Source: Snodgrassella alvi
Lineage (GTDB): Bacteria; Pseudomonadota; Gammaproteobacteria; Burkholderiales; Neisseriaceae
Assembly (NCBI RefSeq): GCF_040741455.2
Contig: NZ_CP160328.2
Coordinates: 930,001-994,000 of the forward strand
Direction: 5' to 3'
Length of the DNA stretch: 64,000 nucleotides
This document shows, in pieces, positions 1-8,984 of the stretch (the first letter of the stretch is position 1; each line of letters opens with the position of its first letter). Under the pieces are notes generated by a model, which worked only from the letters and a program-made list of their open reading frames with translations, searched no databases and was not told the origin of the DNA. Both the position numbers and the translations under genes were made by a program.

Positions 1-85
1 TATTGGTAAGAGAATATAGTTTAACAGATAAGCCAAAGAATTTTTCAATACAACAGAATAAGGACTGAGAACAGTCAGGCAATGC

Positions 86-116
86 AAAAAAGCCGATGCA
101 TAACATTGGCTTTTTT
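86..116. terminator. Bidirectional rho-independent terminator
   Basis: A 13-bp stem (AAAAAAGCCGATG, 86-98, against CATTGGCTTTTTT, 104-116, one G-T pair) closes a 5-base loop. The A-run on one side and T-run on the other let it work in both directions. It lies 19 bases past the stop of the minus-strand gene at 136-498 and would end the lptD-to-mlaA run. Confidence 0.8.
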
Positions 117-135
117 AATTAATGATTTCTCTATT

Positions 136-498
136 TTAATTCAAGGTAATTGGTACAAAAGCTTCTCGCGCCAGTTCTTCCTGTGCCAAATCAGTGACTA
201 CTGTGGAAATTTTTATTTCAAACCAGCTTTTGAATATCTCCAGATTTATGGCTGGCCAGAGATTTTCATCCTCACACCAGTCCGCCAGCTCTGCAGCAAA
301 GATATCCTGATAACGCTCTTCTATTTCCACCCACAAGTCATCTATATCTTCACAGGCAGAAGTCAGATAAGCATTTGCGTCCTGCTGTAACATTTCAAGT
401 GACAATTCATCCAGATCTATATTCGGCAGATTTTGCAGCCATATCCAAAAAGGATCAAGCGGTACAAGCAAAAATACACTGCGGTTAACTTCATACAT
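136..498 (-). CDS. Small acidic hypothetical protein
   Basis: A 120-residue protein I do not recognise. It is rich in Asp, Glu and Trp, has no signal peptide or membrane helix, and so is probably cytosolic and mostly helical (motifs such as EDIDDLWVEIEERYQDIF near residues 50-67). It follows mlaA by 73 bases on the same strand and is followed by a strong terminator, so it is probably the last gene of the lptD-surA-pdxA-mla transcription unit. Its place suggests, but does not show, a link with envelope lipid transport. Base composition is like that of its neighbours. No function is proposed. Confidence 0.6.
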   Translation of the reverse strand: MYEVNRSVFLLVPLDPFWIWLQNLPNIDLDELSLEMLQQDANAYLTSACEDIDDLWVEIEERYQDIFAAELADWCEDENLWPAINLEIFKSWFEIKISTVVTDLAQEELAREAFVPITLN

Positions 499-571
499 AT
501 TTGTATTCCTGTTGTGCTATAAGCTGAATTTCAATTAATAACTGGCGTTTTAAAAAGACATTGACACAGAT

Positions 572-1498
572 TTAGTGCATATCCCAGTAAGGTGAAACAG
601 ATGTCGCTGCACTATCTGGTTGAGTTTTATCGGCTGATTCATCTGAAATAATTTCAGCCTTATCAGCAGCAGTGTTGTCAGTAGAAACAGCTGCTTTATC
701 GGCTTTCACAACCGGAGCTTTGTCGACCTGTTTTGCAGATTGCGGCTGAGTATTAGCTGTATCACTGTCAGGAGCGACCAGAGTATCGATATCATCATCA
801 TCATCGTCATCATCTGGAAACAGTGTTCCGCCTACCTGCTTATTGCGTAATTTCATATACACATCACGCATATAAGTGTATCGATCTAACGCAGCATCAT
901 TCAAACTGTCAGTTACATCCAGTAAGCTTTCACGAGTGGCAACACCATTCAATCCAGCCAGACTCCAACGTACTGCATCATCCTTAAAAATGGCATTTTC
1001 AACAGGAAAGGCGTCTGTAATTGTGCTGCCAATACTATCGCGCACAGTAGACGGTCCAAATATCGGATAAACAAAATAATTACTGTTTTTCCAGCCCCAA
1101 GAAGCAAATGTGTCACCAAGAGTATTTTTATTATTTGGAATTTGGCCTGCGTCAGCAATATCCAGTAATCCACCCAAACCAAAAGTAGTATTGATCCCTA
1201 CTCGAACAAAATCTGTACTGGCTTTCTCAATATCCAGTCGCAGCAGATTACTGCCGAAACTAACTACATCTCGCAGATTATTGAAAAAGTTGTTCACTCC
1301 GGTTCGTACCGGAGAAGGTGTAACTTTACGATATCCACGTGCAACAGGTGTCATGATGTATTGATCCAAGTGATCATTGATATTAAACATCACTCGGTTA
1401 TAACCTTCATACGGATCCTTATAGGGCTGATCTTCAGCCCAGCCCGCCTGACACAGAAACAACAACAGTGTGGTAGCCAGTAATTTTTTTTTACTCAT
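572..1498 (-). CDS. mlaA: MlaA (VacJ) outer-membrane phospholipid transport protein
   Basis: MlaA is the outer-membrane part of the Mla system, which removes misplaced phospholipids from the outer leaflet. The MlaA core covers about residues 28-220 (DPYEGYNRVMFNINDHLD near the start, GLGGLLDIADAGQIP near 107-121, FGPSTVRDSIG near 147-157). Two points are odd. The signal peptide (residues 1-21, ending AGWA before ED) contains one Cys (C16), but the bases around it encode LFLC, which is not a normal lipobox, so cleavage by signal peptidase I after A21 looks more likely than lipidation. After the core come eight consecutive Asp (229-236) and a roughly 70-residue low-complexity Ala/Asp/Lys/Ser tail. 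The start overlaps the mlaB stop by 4 bases. The family call is firm; the lipoprotein state is open. Confidence 0.93.
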   Translation of the reverse strand: MSKKKLLATTLLLFLCQAGWAEDQPYKDPYEGYNRVMFNINDHLDQYIMTPVARGYRKVTPSPVRTGVNNFFNNLRDVVSFGSNLLRLDIEKASTDFVRVGINTTFGLGGLLDIADAGQIPNNKNTLGDTFASWGWKNSNYFVYPIFGPSTVRDSIGSTITDAFPVENAIFKDDAVRWSLAGLNGVATRESLLDVTDSLNDAALDRYTYMRDVYMKLRNKQVGGTLFPDDDDDDDDIDTLVAPDSDTANTQPQSAKQVDKAPVVKADKAAVSTDNTAADKAEIISDESADKTQPDSAATSVSPYWDMH

Positions 1499-1779
1499 TG
1501 TAACGATTCCTCTACACCGTACAGTGCCATTAGGGTAATCAGCCCTGCCGGTACACCTGCGATGTGCAACATAAATTTCTGTCTGTGTGCCAATCTTTTA
1601 GCAGCCACGAGTAAAGCTACACAGGCTGAATCGGCTTCGGTCACCCCACTGACATCCACTTTTTCAACTTTACCACTGCGGATACAGTCACTGAACTGCT
1701 TATAATCGTTTTCTCCTACTGTACTCATGGTGACTTTGTCATGAATCATCAGGGTTTTTCCCTGCACAGTGGTTTGCAT
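1495..1779 (-). CDS. mlaB: MlaB STAS-domain protein
   Basis: A 94-residue single STAS-domain protein that in the Mla system binds the ATPase MlaF on the cytoplasmic side and is needed for transporter assembly and activity. The sequence shows the STAS pattern: a beta-strand start (TLMIHDKVTM), VEKVDVSGVTEADSACVALL around residues 39-58 with the Ser-containing loop, and a C-terminal strand/helix. It lies between mlaC (2-base gap) and mlaA (4-base overlap), the order expected for Neisseriaceae, which supports the call even though STAS sequences are short and divergent. Confidence 0.85.
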   Translation of the reverse strand: MQTTVQGKTLMIHDKVTMSTVGENDYKQFSDCIRSGKVEKVDVSGVTEADSACVALLVAAKRLAHRQKFMLHIAGVPAGLITLMALYGVEESLQ

Positions 1780-1781
1780 AA

Positions 1782-2384
1782 TTATCTACCGTTTTTAGCG
1801 CGTAACTCAGCTACCAGACCGTCAATACCTTTCTGGCTGATGGTCTGATTAAATTGGTTACGGTATACAGTAACCAAGCTGGCTCCTTCTACAGCAACAT
1901 TATAAATCCGGTACATATTGCCAGACTGATACATTGTGTAATCCATACGTACTGGCTTACTGTTAGGAGTAGTGACATCCACACGTACAATAATTTCACG
2001 CCCTTTTTTATTAACAACAGGATTGTTGTAAACATTCGCTTTTGCGTTTCTGAATTTGAGCATGGTACCGGAATAGGTACGAATCAGTAGTGTTTTAAAT
2101 TCTTTTGTCAGATCCTGTTGCTGGGCAGGTGTAGCAGTACGCCAAGGTGCTCCGACAGCCAGAGCAGTCATGCGTTCAAAATCAAAATAAGGAATGGCAT
2201 AATTTTCCGCCTGACGCCGTACCTGCTCGTCATTTTTACCATTAGCGGCCCCCAGTATATTCAGTACTTGAGTAGCATTCTCCTTTAGCTGGCTTACAGC
2301 CTGTTGTGGCGAAGCAATAGCCATGCTGATACTCATGATACAAATGCTTAATGCACCCAAAAATTTAGATTTGTTTAGTTTCAT
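1782..2384 (-). CDS. mlaC: MlaC periplasmic phospholipid-binding protein
   Basis: A 200-residue secreted protein that ferries phospholipid across the periplasm between the MlaA complex and the MlaFEDB transporter. The N-terminus is a clear signal peptide (hydrophobic residues 9-24, cut near AIA-SP). The mature part has the MlaC (Tol_Tol_Ttg2) features: YAIPYFDFERMTALAVG at about 62-78, LIRTYSGTMLKF near 96-107, and the beta-rich stretch VRMDYTMYQSGNMYRIYNV near 144-162. It sits between mlaD and mlaB in a tight same-strand operon. Confidence 0.93.
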   Translation of the reverse strand: MKLNKSKFLGALSICIMSISMAIASPQQAVSQLKENATQVLNILGAANGKNDEQVRRQAENYAIPYFDFERMTALAVGAPWRTATPAQQQDLTKEFKTLLIRTYSGTMLKFRNAKANVYNNPVVNKKGREIIVRVDVTTPNSKPVRMDYTMYQSGNMYRIYNVAVEGASLVTVYRNQFNQTISQKGIDGLVAELRAKNGR

Positions 2385-2436
2385 TATAGATAAGCCTTAA
2401 AATTAAATTTTATTAGATTTACAACTTCAATTGCTT

Positions 2437-2946
2437 TTATTCACTGGCAGCAGTGCTGTCAGCCGTTTTTTTGTGATCATCTTTAGCGTTGCCTTCAGCA
2501 AAGTTGGTCATAAATTTCCCAATAAGCTGTTCCAGTACCAAAGCAGAGCTAGTAATGGTAATGGTATCTCCGTCGGCAAGATTATCTGGATCTCCACCCT
2601 GCTCAAGCCCCACATACTGATCACCGAGTAATCCAGAAGTCAGAATTTGTGCAGAAGTATCTGTGCTAAATTGGTACTGTTTATCAATTTTTAAAGTTAC
2701 TTTTGCCCAATAGGTTTTTGGATCAAGTACTATTTTGTCTACCCGTCCTACCACTACACCAGCAGCTTTAACTGGAGCCTGTGCTTTGAGCCCTCCAATA
2801 TCACTGAATGATGCAGATAAAGTATAAGTAGGCTGTGAAGAACCGATACCATTTCCGCCTGCTACACGAAAAGATAAAAACAATACTGCTACGATGCCTA
2901 TTAAGACAAATAGACCAACCAGCATTTCTAGACTGTTTTTTTTCAT
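2437..2946 (-). CDS. mlaD: MlaD inner-membrane MCE-domain protein
   Basis: A 169-residue MCE protein. One N-terminal membrane helix (about residues 8-27) anchors it in the inner membrane; the MCE domain follows (about 40-120, with GLKAQAPVKAAGVVVGRVD and LTSGLLGDQYVGLEQGG as typical stretches). MlaD forms the hexameric ring that receives lipid from or passes it to MlaC above the MlaFE core. The C-terminus is a short Asp/Lys/Ala-rich tail. Length is close to the beta-proteobacterial family norm. It lies 24 bases after mlaE. Confidence 0.94.
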   Translation of the reverse strand: MKKNSLEMLVGLFVLIGIVAVLFLSFRVAGGNGIGSSQPTYTLSASFSDIGGLKAQAPVKAAGVVVGRVDKIVLDPKTYWAKVTLKIDKQYQFSTDTSAQILTSGLLGDQYVGLEQGGDPDNLADGDTITITSSALVLEQLIGKFMTNFAEGNAKDDHKKTADSTAASE

Positions 2947-2970
2947 ATCATTATCCTGTTAATCCATATC

Positions 2971-3750
2971 TTATTTGGTAAACATCAGTGCGGTCAGCAT
3001 AAAATCCACTGCCAGGATGGTCAGGGAGCTGGATACCACAGTTCGTGTATTGGCGCGCAGAATACCTTCTGAAGTAGGTTGTGCATAAAAACCCTGATAA
3101 ACTGCAATCAGTGTGACGATCACACCAAATACCAGCGATTTAATCAGGCCGTTTACCACATCATAATAGAAATCCAGATTATTCTGCATCTGCCCCCAAA
3201 ATACACCATCATCCATACCAAAGTATTTTACGCCGATCAGATAAGCACCATAGACACCGGCCACATTAAAGATGGAAGCCAACAAAGGCATGGAGAGCAC
3301 ACCTGCCCAAAACCGTGGTGCCACAACTCTAGCCACTGGATCAATGGCCATAACATTCATAGCTTCCAGCTGCTCTGTTGTTTTCATTAGCCCGATTTCA
3401 CTGGTCATGGCACCTCCTGCGCTGCTGGCAAATAGAATGGCTGCCAGTACAGGTCCCAGTTCGCGCAGCATAGCCGCAGCTACCATATAACCCAATATAT
3501 CAGCCGATTTAAATTTCGCCAGCTGTGTATAAGCTTGTAATCCCAGCACCATACCGACAAACAGGCCAGATACGGCAATGATAATAATGGAAAGTACCCC
3601 AGAAAAATACATTTGCCTTATCATCAGTCCCGGCCGGCGTAACACTGTTCCGCTGCGCAACAAAGCAGCAAACAGAAATAAAGTGGCGCGCCCAAGGTGC
3701 TGGACAAAACTGAGGGTTTTTGCACCCAGTTCTTCTATAGCTTTCATCAC
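2971..3750 (-). CDS. mlaE: MlaE ABC transporter permease
   Basis: A 259-residue permease of the MlaE family, the inner-membrane core of the Mla lipid transporter. An amphipathic N-terminus is followed by about five membrane segments. Family stretches include GLFVGMVLGLQAYTQLAKF (near 62-80), LRELGPVLAAILFASSAGGA (near 95-114) and the coupling region TEQLEAMNVMAIDPVARVVAPR (about 125-146). The start overlaps the mlaF stop by 4 bases, so translation is probably coupled to that of the ATPase. Confidence 0.95.
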   Translation of the reverse strand: MMKAIEELGAKTLSFVQHLGRATLFLFAALLRSGTVLRRPGLMIRQMYFSGVLSIIIIAVSGLFVGMVLGLQAYTQLAKFKSADILGYMVAAAMLRELGPVLAAILFASSAGGAMTSEIGLMKTTEQLEAMNVMAIDPVARVVAPRFWAGVLSMPLLASIFNVAGVYGAYLIGVKYFGMDDGVFWGQMQNNLDFYYDVVNGLIKSLVFGVIVTLIAVYQGFYAQPTSEGILRANTRTVVSSSLTILAVDFMLTALMFTK

Positions 3751-4547
3751 GCGATGTCTAAATCCTGTTGTAAGGTAGTGGTTGCCGGATAGCGAAAGGC
3801 CACCGGCCCGTCAGCCTGACCATGTATAAACTGATTTACCCATGGTGAATCCAGTTCACGCATTTGGTGTGGTGAACCGGAAAAAATAATTTCCCCATGT
3901 GCCAGAAAAACCACATGGCTGGCTATATCCAGTGATTGCTGTATATCGTGTGTCACCATTACACTCGTAGTTTGCAAAGCTTTGTTTACTTTACTTACCA
4001 AGCCTGCTATCACTCCCAGCGAAATTGGATCTAGACCAGTAAATGGTTCATCATATAGCAATAAGGCCGGATCAAGTGCGATAGTGCGTGCTAGTGCCAC
4101 TCGGCGGGACATACCGCCGGAAAGTTCGGACGGCATTAATTTTTCTACGCCACGCAAACCTACCGCATTCAGCTTCATGATTACCAGATCATGAATCATG
4201 CTGTCTGGTAAATCAGTGTGTTCGCGCATCGGAAAAGCCACATTATCGAAAACCGACAAATCTGTAAACAGCGCACCAAACTGAAACAGAACACCCATAT
4301 TGCGGCGATGATGATACAACTCTTCGCGGCTGAATTTAGCAATATCTCGTCCATTAATCAGTACCTGTCCCTGCTGCGCGGTAATCTGACCGGTAATCAA
4401 GCGTAGCAAGGTGGTTTTACCGCTACCAGAACTACCCATGATTGCGGTAAAACTACCTTGCTCCAGCTTAAAATTTATGTTTTTAAGAATGGGTCGATCG
4501 CCATAGGCAAAAACCACATCCTTCATTTCAATAAACGGCGTAGCCAT
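3747..4547 (-). CDS. mlaF: MlaF ABC transporter ATPase
   Basis: The ATP-hydrolysing subunit of the Mla transporter. Walker A GSSGSGKT lies at about residues 38-45, the signature LSGGMSRRVALAR and Walker B ALLLYDEPFTGLDP follow, and the switch His is in VMVTHD. I start at the ATG at 4547, giving 266 residues (MATPFIEMKD), because GGAAA lies just upstream and this matches the family's usual start; the frame stays open upstream to 4607 but adds 20 residues unlike the family. It sits 75 bases after pdxA (15 bases if the longest frame were used), consistent with one long envelope operon. Confidence 0.94.
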   Translation of the reverse strand: MATPFIEMKDVVFAYGDRPILKNINFKLEQGSFTAIMGSSGSGKTTLLRLITGQITAQQGQVLINGRDIAKFSREELYHHRRNMGVLFQFGALFTDLSVFDNVAFPMREHTDLPDSMIHDLVIMKLNAVGLRGVEKLMPSELSGGMSRRVALARTIALDPALLLYDEPFTGLDPISLGVIAGLVSKVNKALQTTSVMVTHDIQQSLDIASHVVFLAHGEIIFSGSPHQMRELDSPWVNQFIHGQADGPVAFRYPATTTLQQDLDIA

Positions 4548-4622
4548 ATCAATATTTTCCATGCCGTACGTTAATCTGATTTTATGATGTCTGCCCGTAT
4601 TTATCAATTACGGGTAGGTGTA

Positions 4623-5630
4623 TTATTCGAACTTACTGCTGTGACACATTTCAATCGCACTGCTGACAGCGGCAAATAAACTGCCGCTGCTGGCTTTCCC
4701 CGTCCCGGCAAGGTTCAGAGCAGTGCCATGATCTACCGAAGTACGTATGAATGGTAATCCCAGAGTGATATTTACTCCTTCGCCAAAACTGGCATATTTT
4801 AATACAGGCAGTCCCTGATCATGATACATAGCCAAAACCGCATCTGCTTCTTTAAGCATAAATGGCTGAAATAGTGTATCTGCTGGAAAAGGGCCGCTGA
4901 CTTGCATATTTTGCTGTTGCAACTTCTTAATCACAGGAGTGATAATAGTATTTTCTTCATGTCCCAAATGTCCGTTTTCTCCGGCATGCGGATTGAGTCC
5001 GGCAACAAGAATGCGTGGCTGTGACAGACCAAATTTATGCTGTAAGTCACGATGCAGGATAATAAGAACTTCTGTCAATAATTCAGCCGTCATCGCATCA
5101 GCTACTTTTCGCAATGGTAAATGAGTTGTAGCCAGAGCTACTTTCAAACCGCCTCCAGCCAGCATCATAACCACTAAGGGCGTATCACTTTTTGCTGCCA
5201 AATATTCGGTATGTCCACTGAAAGGTATACCGCTATCATTGATGATACCTTTGTGTACAGGTGCAGTGACCATGGCCGCAAATTCACCCTGTTCAATACC
5301 TGCATATGCTCTATTTAGCAACTGCAAAACATAATCTGCATTGTGAACATCCAATAAACCGGCCTGCACTGGTACTTGTACGGGAATATGACAAACTTCC
5401 AGCATTCCTTTTATCGGCTGAGTATCTCGCTGATAAGACTGAATAAAAATATGTTTACCCAATAATGCAGCCCGCTGCTCCAACAGCCGTTTATCACCCA
5501 GAACCACAATGCGTACCGGCAAATCAGCGCCAGCCAGATCCAAACAGATATCCGGACCAATTCCTGAAGGCTCGCCACTGGTAATGGCAATCACAGGCTG
5601 CTGATGAGAAAAATTCACCCCTCTCACCAT
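4623..5630 (-). CDS. pdxA: PdxA 4-hydroxythreonine-4-phosphate dehydrogenase
   Basis: PdxA oxidises 4-phospho-hydroxy-L-threonine with NAD(P), a cytosolic step in the DXP-dependent pyridoxal phosphate pathway. The 335-residue protein has the usual features: ITSGEPSGIGPDI near the start, TAPVHKGIINDSGIPFSGHTE with a metal-binding His, GLNPHAGENG, and AMYHDQGLPVLKY with the other metal-binding residues. Only 2 bases separate it from surA upstream; lptD-surA-pdxA is the order also found in Escherichia coli, but here mla genes follow instead of rsmA-apaG. Confidence 0.96.
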   Translation of the reverse strand: MVRGVNFSHQQPVIAITSGEPSGIGPDICLDLAGADLPVRIVVLGDKRLLEQRAALLGKHIFIQSYQRDTQPIKGMLEVCHIPVQVPVQAGLLDVHNADYVLQLLNRAYAGIEQGEFAAMVTAPVHKGIINDSGIPFSGHTEYLAAKSDTPLVVMMLAGGGLKVALATTHLPLRKVADAMTAELLTEVLIILHRDLQHKFGLSQPRILVAGLNPHAGENGHLGHEENTIITPVIKKLQQQNMQVSGPFPADTLFQPFMLKEADAVLAMYHDQGLPVLKYASFGEGVNITLGLPFIRTSVDHGTALNLAGTGKASSGSLFAAVSSAIEMCHSSKFE

Positions 5631-5632
5631 TT

Positions 5633-6592
5633 TCAGTCCTGAGGTCGAACATTGATATATGCCTGATCCTCCAATTGCTTCAGGAAATTCTGTAATAATA
5701 GTTCTCGTTTTTCCTGCACCAGCACTGCACGCATGCCATTACGCTGACGTTCTGCTGGAGTGTCATTGCTTCTGACATCAATCAATCGAATTACATGCCA
5801 TCCGAATTGAGTACGAACTGGCATCGATATCTGTCCCGGCTGTAAAGATTTAACAGCCGCCTCAAACGGCGGGACAGTTTCACCATCTATAATCCATCCC
5901 AAATCACCACCATTTTGAGCACTGCCATCTTGAGAATACTGGCGAGCTAACTGTTCAAACGATGCACCAGAACGTGCCTGCTGGGCAATCTGCTCAATCA
6001 GTTTGCGAGTAATATCATTATCATTTTTCAAAAGAATATGTTGCACATGATAAGAATATGCTGTGATAGGAGGTGGTAAAGGACGACCATCCTGCTGAGC
6101 ACGGGCAATGGCATCATCAATTTCAGCATCACTTACCTGACTTTTACCCATCACTTCACTCTGCTCTATTTTTTGAGCTAAAAGATTTTCAGTCATGGTG
6201 CGTCGCAGTTGATTTTCACTGATACCTTCTTTGGCAATACGTTGAATTAGCTCTTTAGCCGTCATATGGCGCTGAGCGGCAAATTGTTCAATTGCTTCAT
6301 TTACATCGGCATTACTCAAACGAATATTGGCACGTTTGGCCGCTTGTACCAATAAATCTTTGCGTATCAATTGTGCCAGTGCCTGCTGCTCTAAATCAGC
6401 TGCACTAACTGATTTGCCTTTAGGCAGTTGTGAACGCATCTGATTAGTCACCAAATCCAGCTCTTGCTTAGTTATTACATCATCATTGACGACAGCAACA
6501 ATGTTATCAACCGGTTTGATATCTAGTGCCAGTGCAGAAGGAATGGCCACGGCCATTATGCTTGTTGCCAACCATTTATGTATGCGCTTCAT
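5633..6592 (-). CDS. surA: SurA periplasmic chaperone / peptidyl-prolyl isomerase
   Basis: SurA escorts unfolded outer-membrane proteins across the periplasm, LptD being a well-known client. A signal peptide covers residues 1-22 (SALA before LD). A SurA N-terminal helical domain follows (about 25-165, VDNIVAVVNDDVITKQELD at the start), then one parvulin domain (about 180-280, with HVQHILLKNDND, YSQDGSAQNGGDLGWI, VRTQFGWHVIRLIDV). At 319 residues it has only one parvulin domain, shorter than the two-domain E. coli protein. Its start overlaps the lptD stop (TAATG). Confidence 0.94.
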   Translation of the reverse strand: MKRIHKWLATSIMAVAIPSALALDIKPVDNIVAVVNDDVITKQELDLVTNQMRSQLPKGKSVSAADLEQQALAQLIRKDLLVQAAKRANIRLSNADVNEAIEQFAAQRHMTAKELIQRIAKEGISENQLRRTMTENLLAQKIEQSEVMGKSQVSDAEIDDAIARAQQDGRPLPPPITAYSYHVQHILLKNDNDITRKLIEQIAQQARSGASFEQLARQYSQDGSAQNGGDLGWIIDGETVPPFEAAVKSLQPGQISMPVRTQFGWHVIRLIDVRSNDTPAERQRNGMRAVLVQEKRELLLQNFLKQLEDQAYINVRPQD

Positions 6593-8925
6593 TAATGTTT
6601 TACCTCGTAAGTATTGCTGTAACCGGGAATTTGTGAACCAAGCTGGCTAAGAGGACCATTACCCACTCCGGTCAGGTCTCGCAACTGTAATTGAAATAAT
6701 ACGGCGGTTTTACGTTTTTTATAGTCATCTGTATAGCGTGCACCGACTAGGCCCGCACTCCAGCAGTGGCAAGGACTCTGATATTCCAGACCAATGGTCT
6801 GATTAAGGGTGACACTGTGAGCAAAATCATAATTTTGACGCGCAACAAGATAATAATTGCGGCTTACCGGCCACTGGACTCCTACATCAATAGAACGCAT
6901 TTTGCCATAAACATCATCATAGAGATTTTCATCACGACCATATTTGTAACGAACACTAATGGTTTTACCAGGTTTTGGCGTGTAGCGGATGCCAAAATTA
7001 TAACTTTCAGATGTTTTCAGATCCTGATTGTAATGCCATTTGGATTCAGCAGTAATGTGATTACTCAGAGCCGCACGACCAAAAGCCACCATGTCTGAGC
7101 GTTTGCGTTCTTTGTTTTTCGGAGTGTTTTCATTCAGTTTAACATTATCATCCTGAAAATAAAAACGCTGGCCAATACCGGCCGCAAATCGTTCAATGCC
7201 AGTAGTACTATCATATACACGTGATTGCAATGCAGTAGTCAGAAAATTAGCCGCATTGATTCTATCCTGACCGGAATACCGGTTTTCACGGAACAACTGA
7301 TCATAAGTAAAACTGTTTTCAGCTGTATCAAATAAGGGCATATCTTCTTGATTGCGTCGTGGTATATATGTATAGAACAAGCGTGGTTCCAGTGTCTGAA
7401 TAAACCCTTTATGCATGTTTTTAGTTTTCCACAACCGCTCAAACGTCATACCTGAATCTACGCTGAGCAAAGGAACTGCACGATCCATGCTGCGTTTATC
7501 CTGATTATTCTGTTTGCTCATATCGTAATGTGTGGCATGGAAACTCAGCTTAGGCCGTACATATCCCCATGTGGTAGAGTAATCAGCGGTCAAAGATGGA
7601 AATAATACCAGCCGCGTACCATTCGGATATTTATTCAGCCAATCTTTATGACCCGTTTCTTTGCCTTCAAATCGGGTAGCTTCTGCATATACATTTACGG
7701 CGTAATGGTTGCCAAAGTAACGGTTCCATGTGGCAGACAGGCGTGGCAGGCGTGAATAAGGTTGATCTTTATAGCCACTGGTAGAAGCCAATGTCTGATA
7801 TTTTTGCACCATCAGGTTACCGTCAAATGTACCACCCCATATATCTTGATGATAATTTAGCCAAGCCTGTCGGTTCAGATTTACACTACCACTATCACCG
7901 CTCCAGAAATCTCGGCGGTAATCATCATCAGAAACCTGATGATAATCAATGCCACCGCTTAAGCCTTTTGCTAGCTGTTGTGTGTGGGTGAAATCTACTT
8001 CAGCACGATTTTTGTGGCTACTCTTCTGGTCACTGGGTACCCAGTCAGCACTAAGCTGTCCCTGATATTTCGGTTGTAGATAGCGAAAATCACCTCCGAG
8101 TTGGATGCCGCGGCTACTGATTAAATGGGGTCGGATAGTAGCATCATAATTCGGAGCCAGATTCAGATAATAGGGGGTCATCAGCTCAAAACCATCAGAA
8201 CCGCCCTTAATGGTTGGAGCAAGAAAACCGCTCTTACGGCTGCCATTTAGTGGAAAATCAATCCATGGTGTATAGAATAGAGGCACTCCGCCAAAAACCA
8301 GTGTTGCATTACGAGCCACACCAACGTTTTTATCGTAATCCAAATCAATACTACCGGAACGAATATACCAGCTGTCATCACCTGGATTACAGGTATTGAA
8401 CTTGGCACTTTGCAAACGATAGCGATTTTTACCGCCCATCTGTATTTCGTCACCAACGCCTTGTAGACGACGGTTGTCCTTTTCCATTTCAAAGCGGCCG
8501 GCATCACCCACTCCGGTACTTTTAGCCATGTCATAAGTTACATGCTCGCCGCTGACGCGGCTTTCACCATTATCCAGTGTAAAATGGTCTCCAGCTTTGA
8601 TAATCTGGCTTTGCTGATCATAATCAGCCCAGTCTGAGTTCAGGGTGACATCATTACGTTCAATAATCACATTGCCTTTGGCATGCACTTGCACTTGTGA
8701 TTGTCCATTGACGTCATCAGCCACAACCCGCGTTACGTCTGTACCCGGATTGGATTCACCACTGCTTTGCACAGGTTTGACAAAGTGTTTCGGACGCTGA
8801 GGTGCGGTACAGACATTACCCTCACCCATAGAAAGAGGAGAAGCAGCCAAAGCTAGTGCTGGAAAAGCACAAAACACAGTTGTTAAGGCCAATGCCAATG
8901 GTTTGGGGGAAAATATGTAGGACAA
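6592..8925 (-). CDS. lptD: LptD LPS-assembly outer-membrane protein
   Basis: LptD is the beta-barrel that, with LptE, inserts LPS into the outer leaflet. The 777-residue protein has a signal peptide (about 1-27), an OstA/LptA-like periplasmic jellyroll (VHAKGNVIIERNDVTLNSDW at about 81-100, repeating DNGESRVSGEHVTYD later) and a long C-terminal barrel rich in aromatic beta strands, with the LptD motif PLFYTPWIDFPLNGSRKSG near 216-234. Cys residues at about 39 and 174 and the CHC pair near 745-747 are placed for the interdomain disulfides known in the family. It leads the surA-pdxA-mla run and is divergent from amgK, with 59 bases between them. Confidence 0.95.
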   Translation of the reverse strand: MSYIFSPKPLALALTTVFCAFPALALAASPLSMGEGNVCTAPQRPKHFVKPVQSSGESNPGTDVTRVVADDVNGQSQVQVHAKGNVIIERNDVTLNSDWADYDQQSQIIKAGDHFTLDNGESRVSGEHVTYDMAKSTGVGDAGRFEMEKDNRRLQGVGDEIQMGGKNRYRLQSAKFNTCNPGDDSWYIRSGSIDLDYDKNVGVARNATLVFGGVPLFYTPWIDFPLNGSRKSGFLAPTIKGGSDGFELMTPYYLNLAPNYDATIRPHLISSRGIQLGGDFRYLQPKYQGQLSADWVPSDQKSSHKNRAEVDFTHTQQLAKGLSGGIDYHQVSDDDYRRDFWSGDSGSVNLNRQAWLNYHQDIWGGTFDGNLMVQKYQTLASTSGYKDQPYSRLPRLSATWNRYFGNHYAVNVYAEATRFEGKETGHKDWLNKYPNGTRLVLFPSLTADYSTTWGYVRPKLSFHATHYDMSKQNNQDKRSMDRAVPLLSVDSGMTFERLWKTKNMHKGFIQTLEPRLFYTYIPRRNQEDMPLFDTAENSFTYDQLFRENRYSGQDRINAANFLTTALQSRVYDSTTGIERFAAGIGQRFYFQDDNVKLNENTPKNKERKRSDMVAFGRAALSNHITAESKWHYNQDLKTSESYNFGIRYTPKPGKTISVRYKYGRDENLYDDVYGKMRSIDVGVQWPVSRNYYLVARQNYDFAHSVTLNQTIGLEYQSPCHCWSAGLVGARYTDDYKKRKTAVLFQLQLRDLTGVGNGPLSQLGSQIPGYSNTYEVKH

Positions 8926-8984
8926 AGTATCACCTAAACGGCTTTGCCAGTTAAAATAGTGTTTATTTTAACCTGAAAAATGCC

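Noticed and set aside
786-822. TCATCA-type tract considered as a phase-variable repeat
   Set aside because: Units are codon-sized, so length changes would not shift the frame; it can only vary the Asp tract of MlaA.
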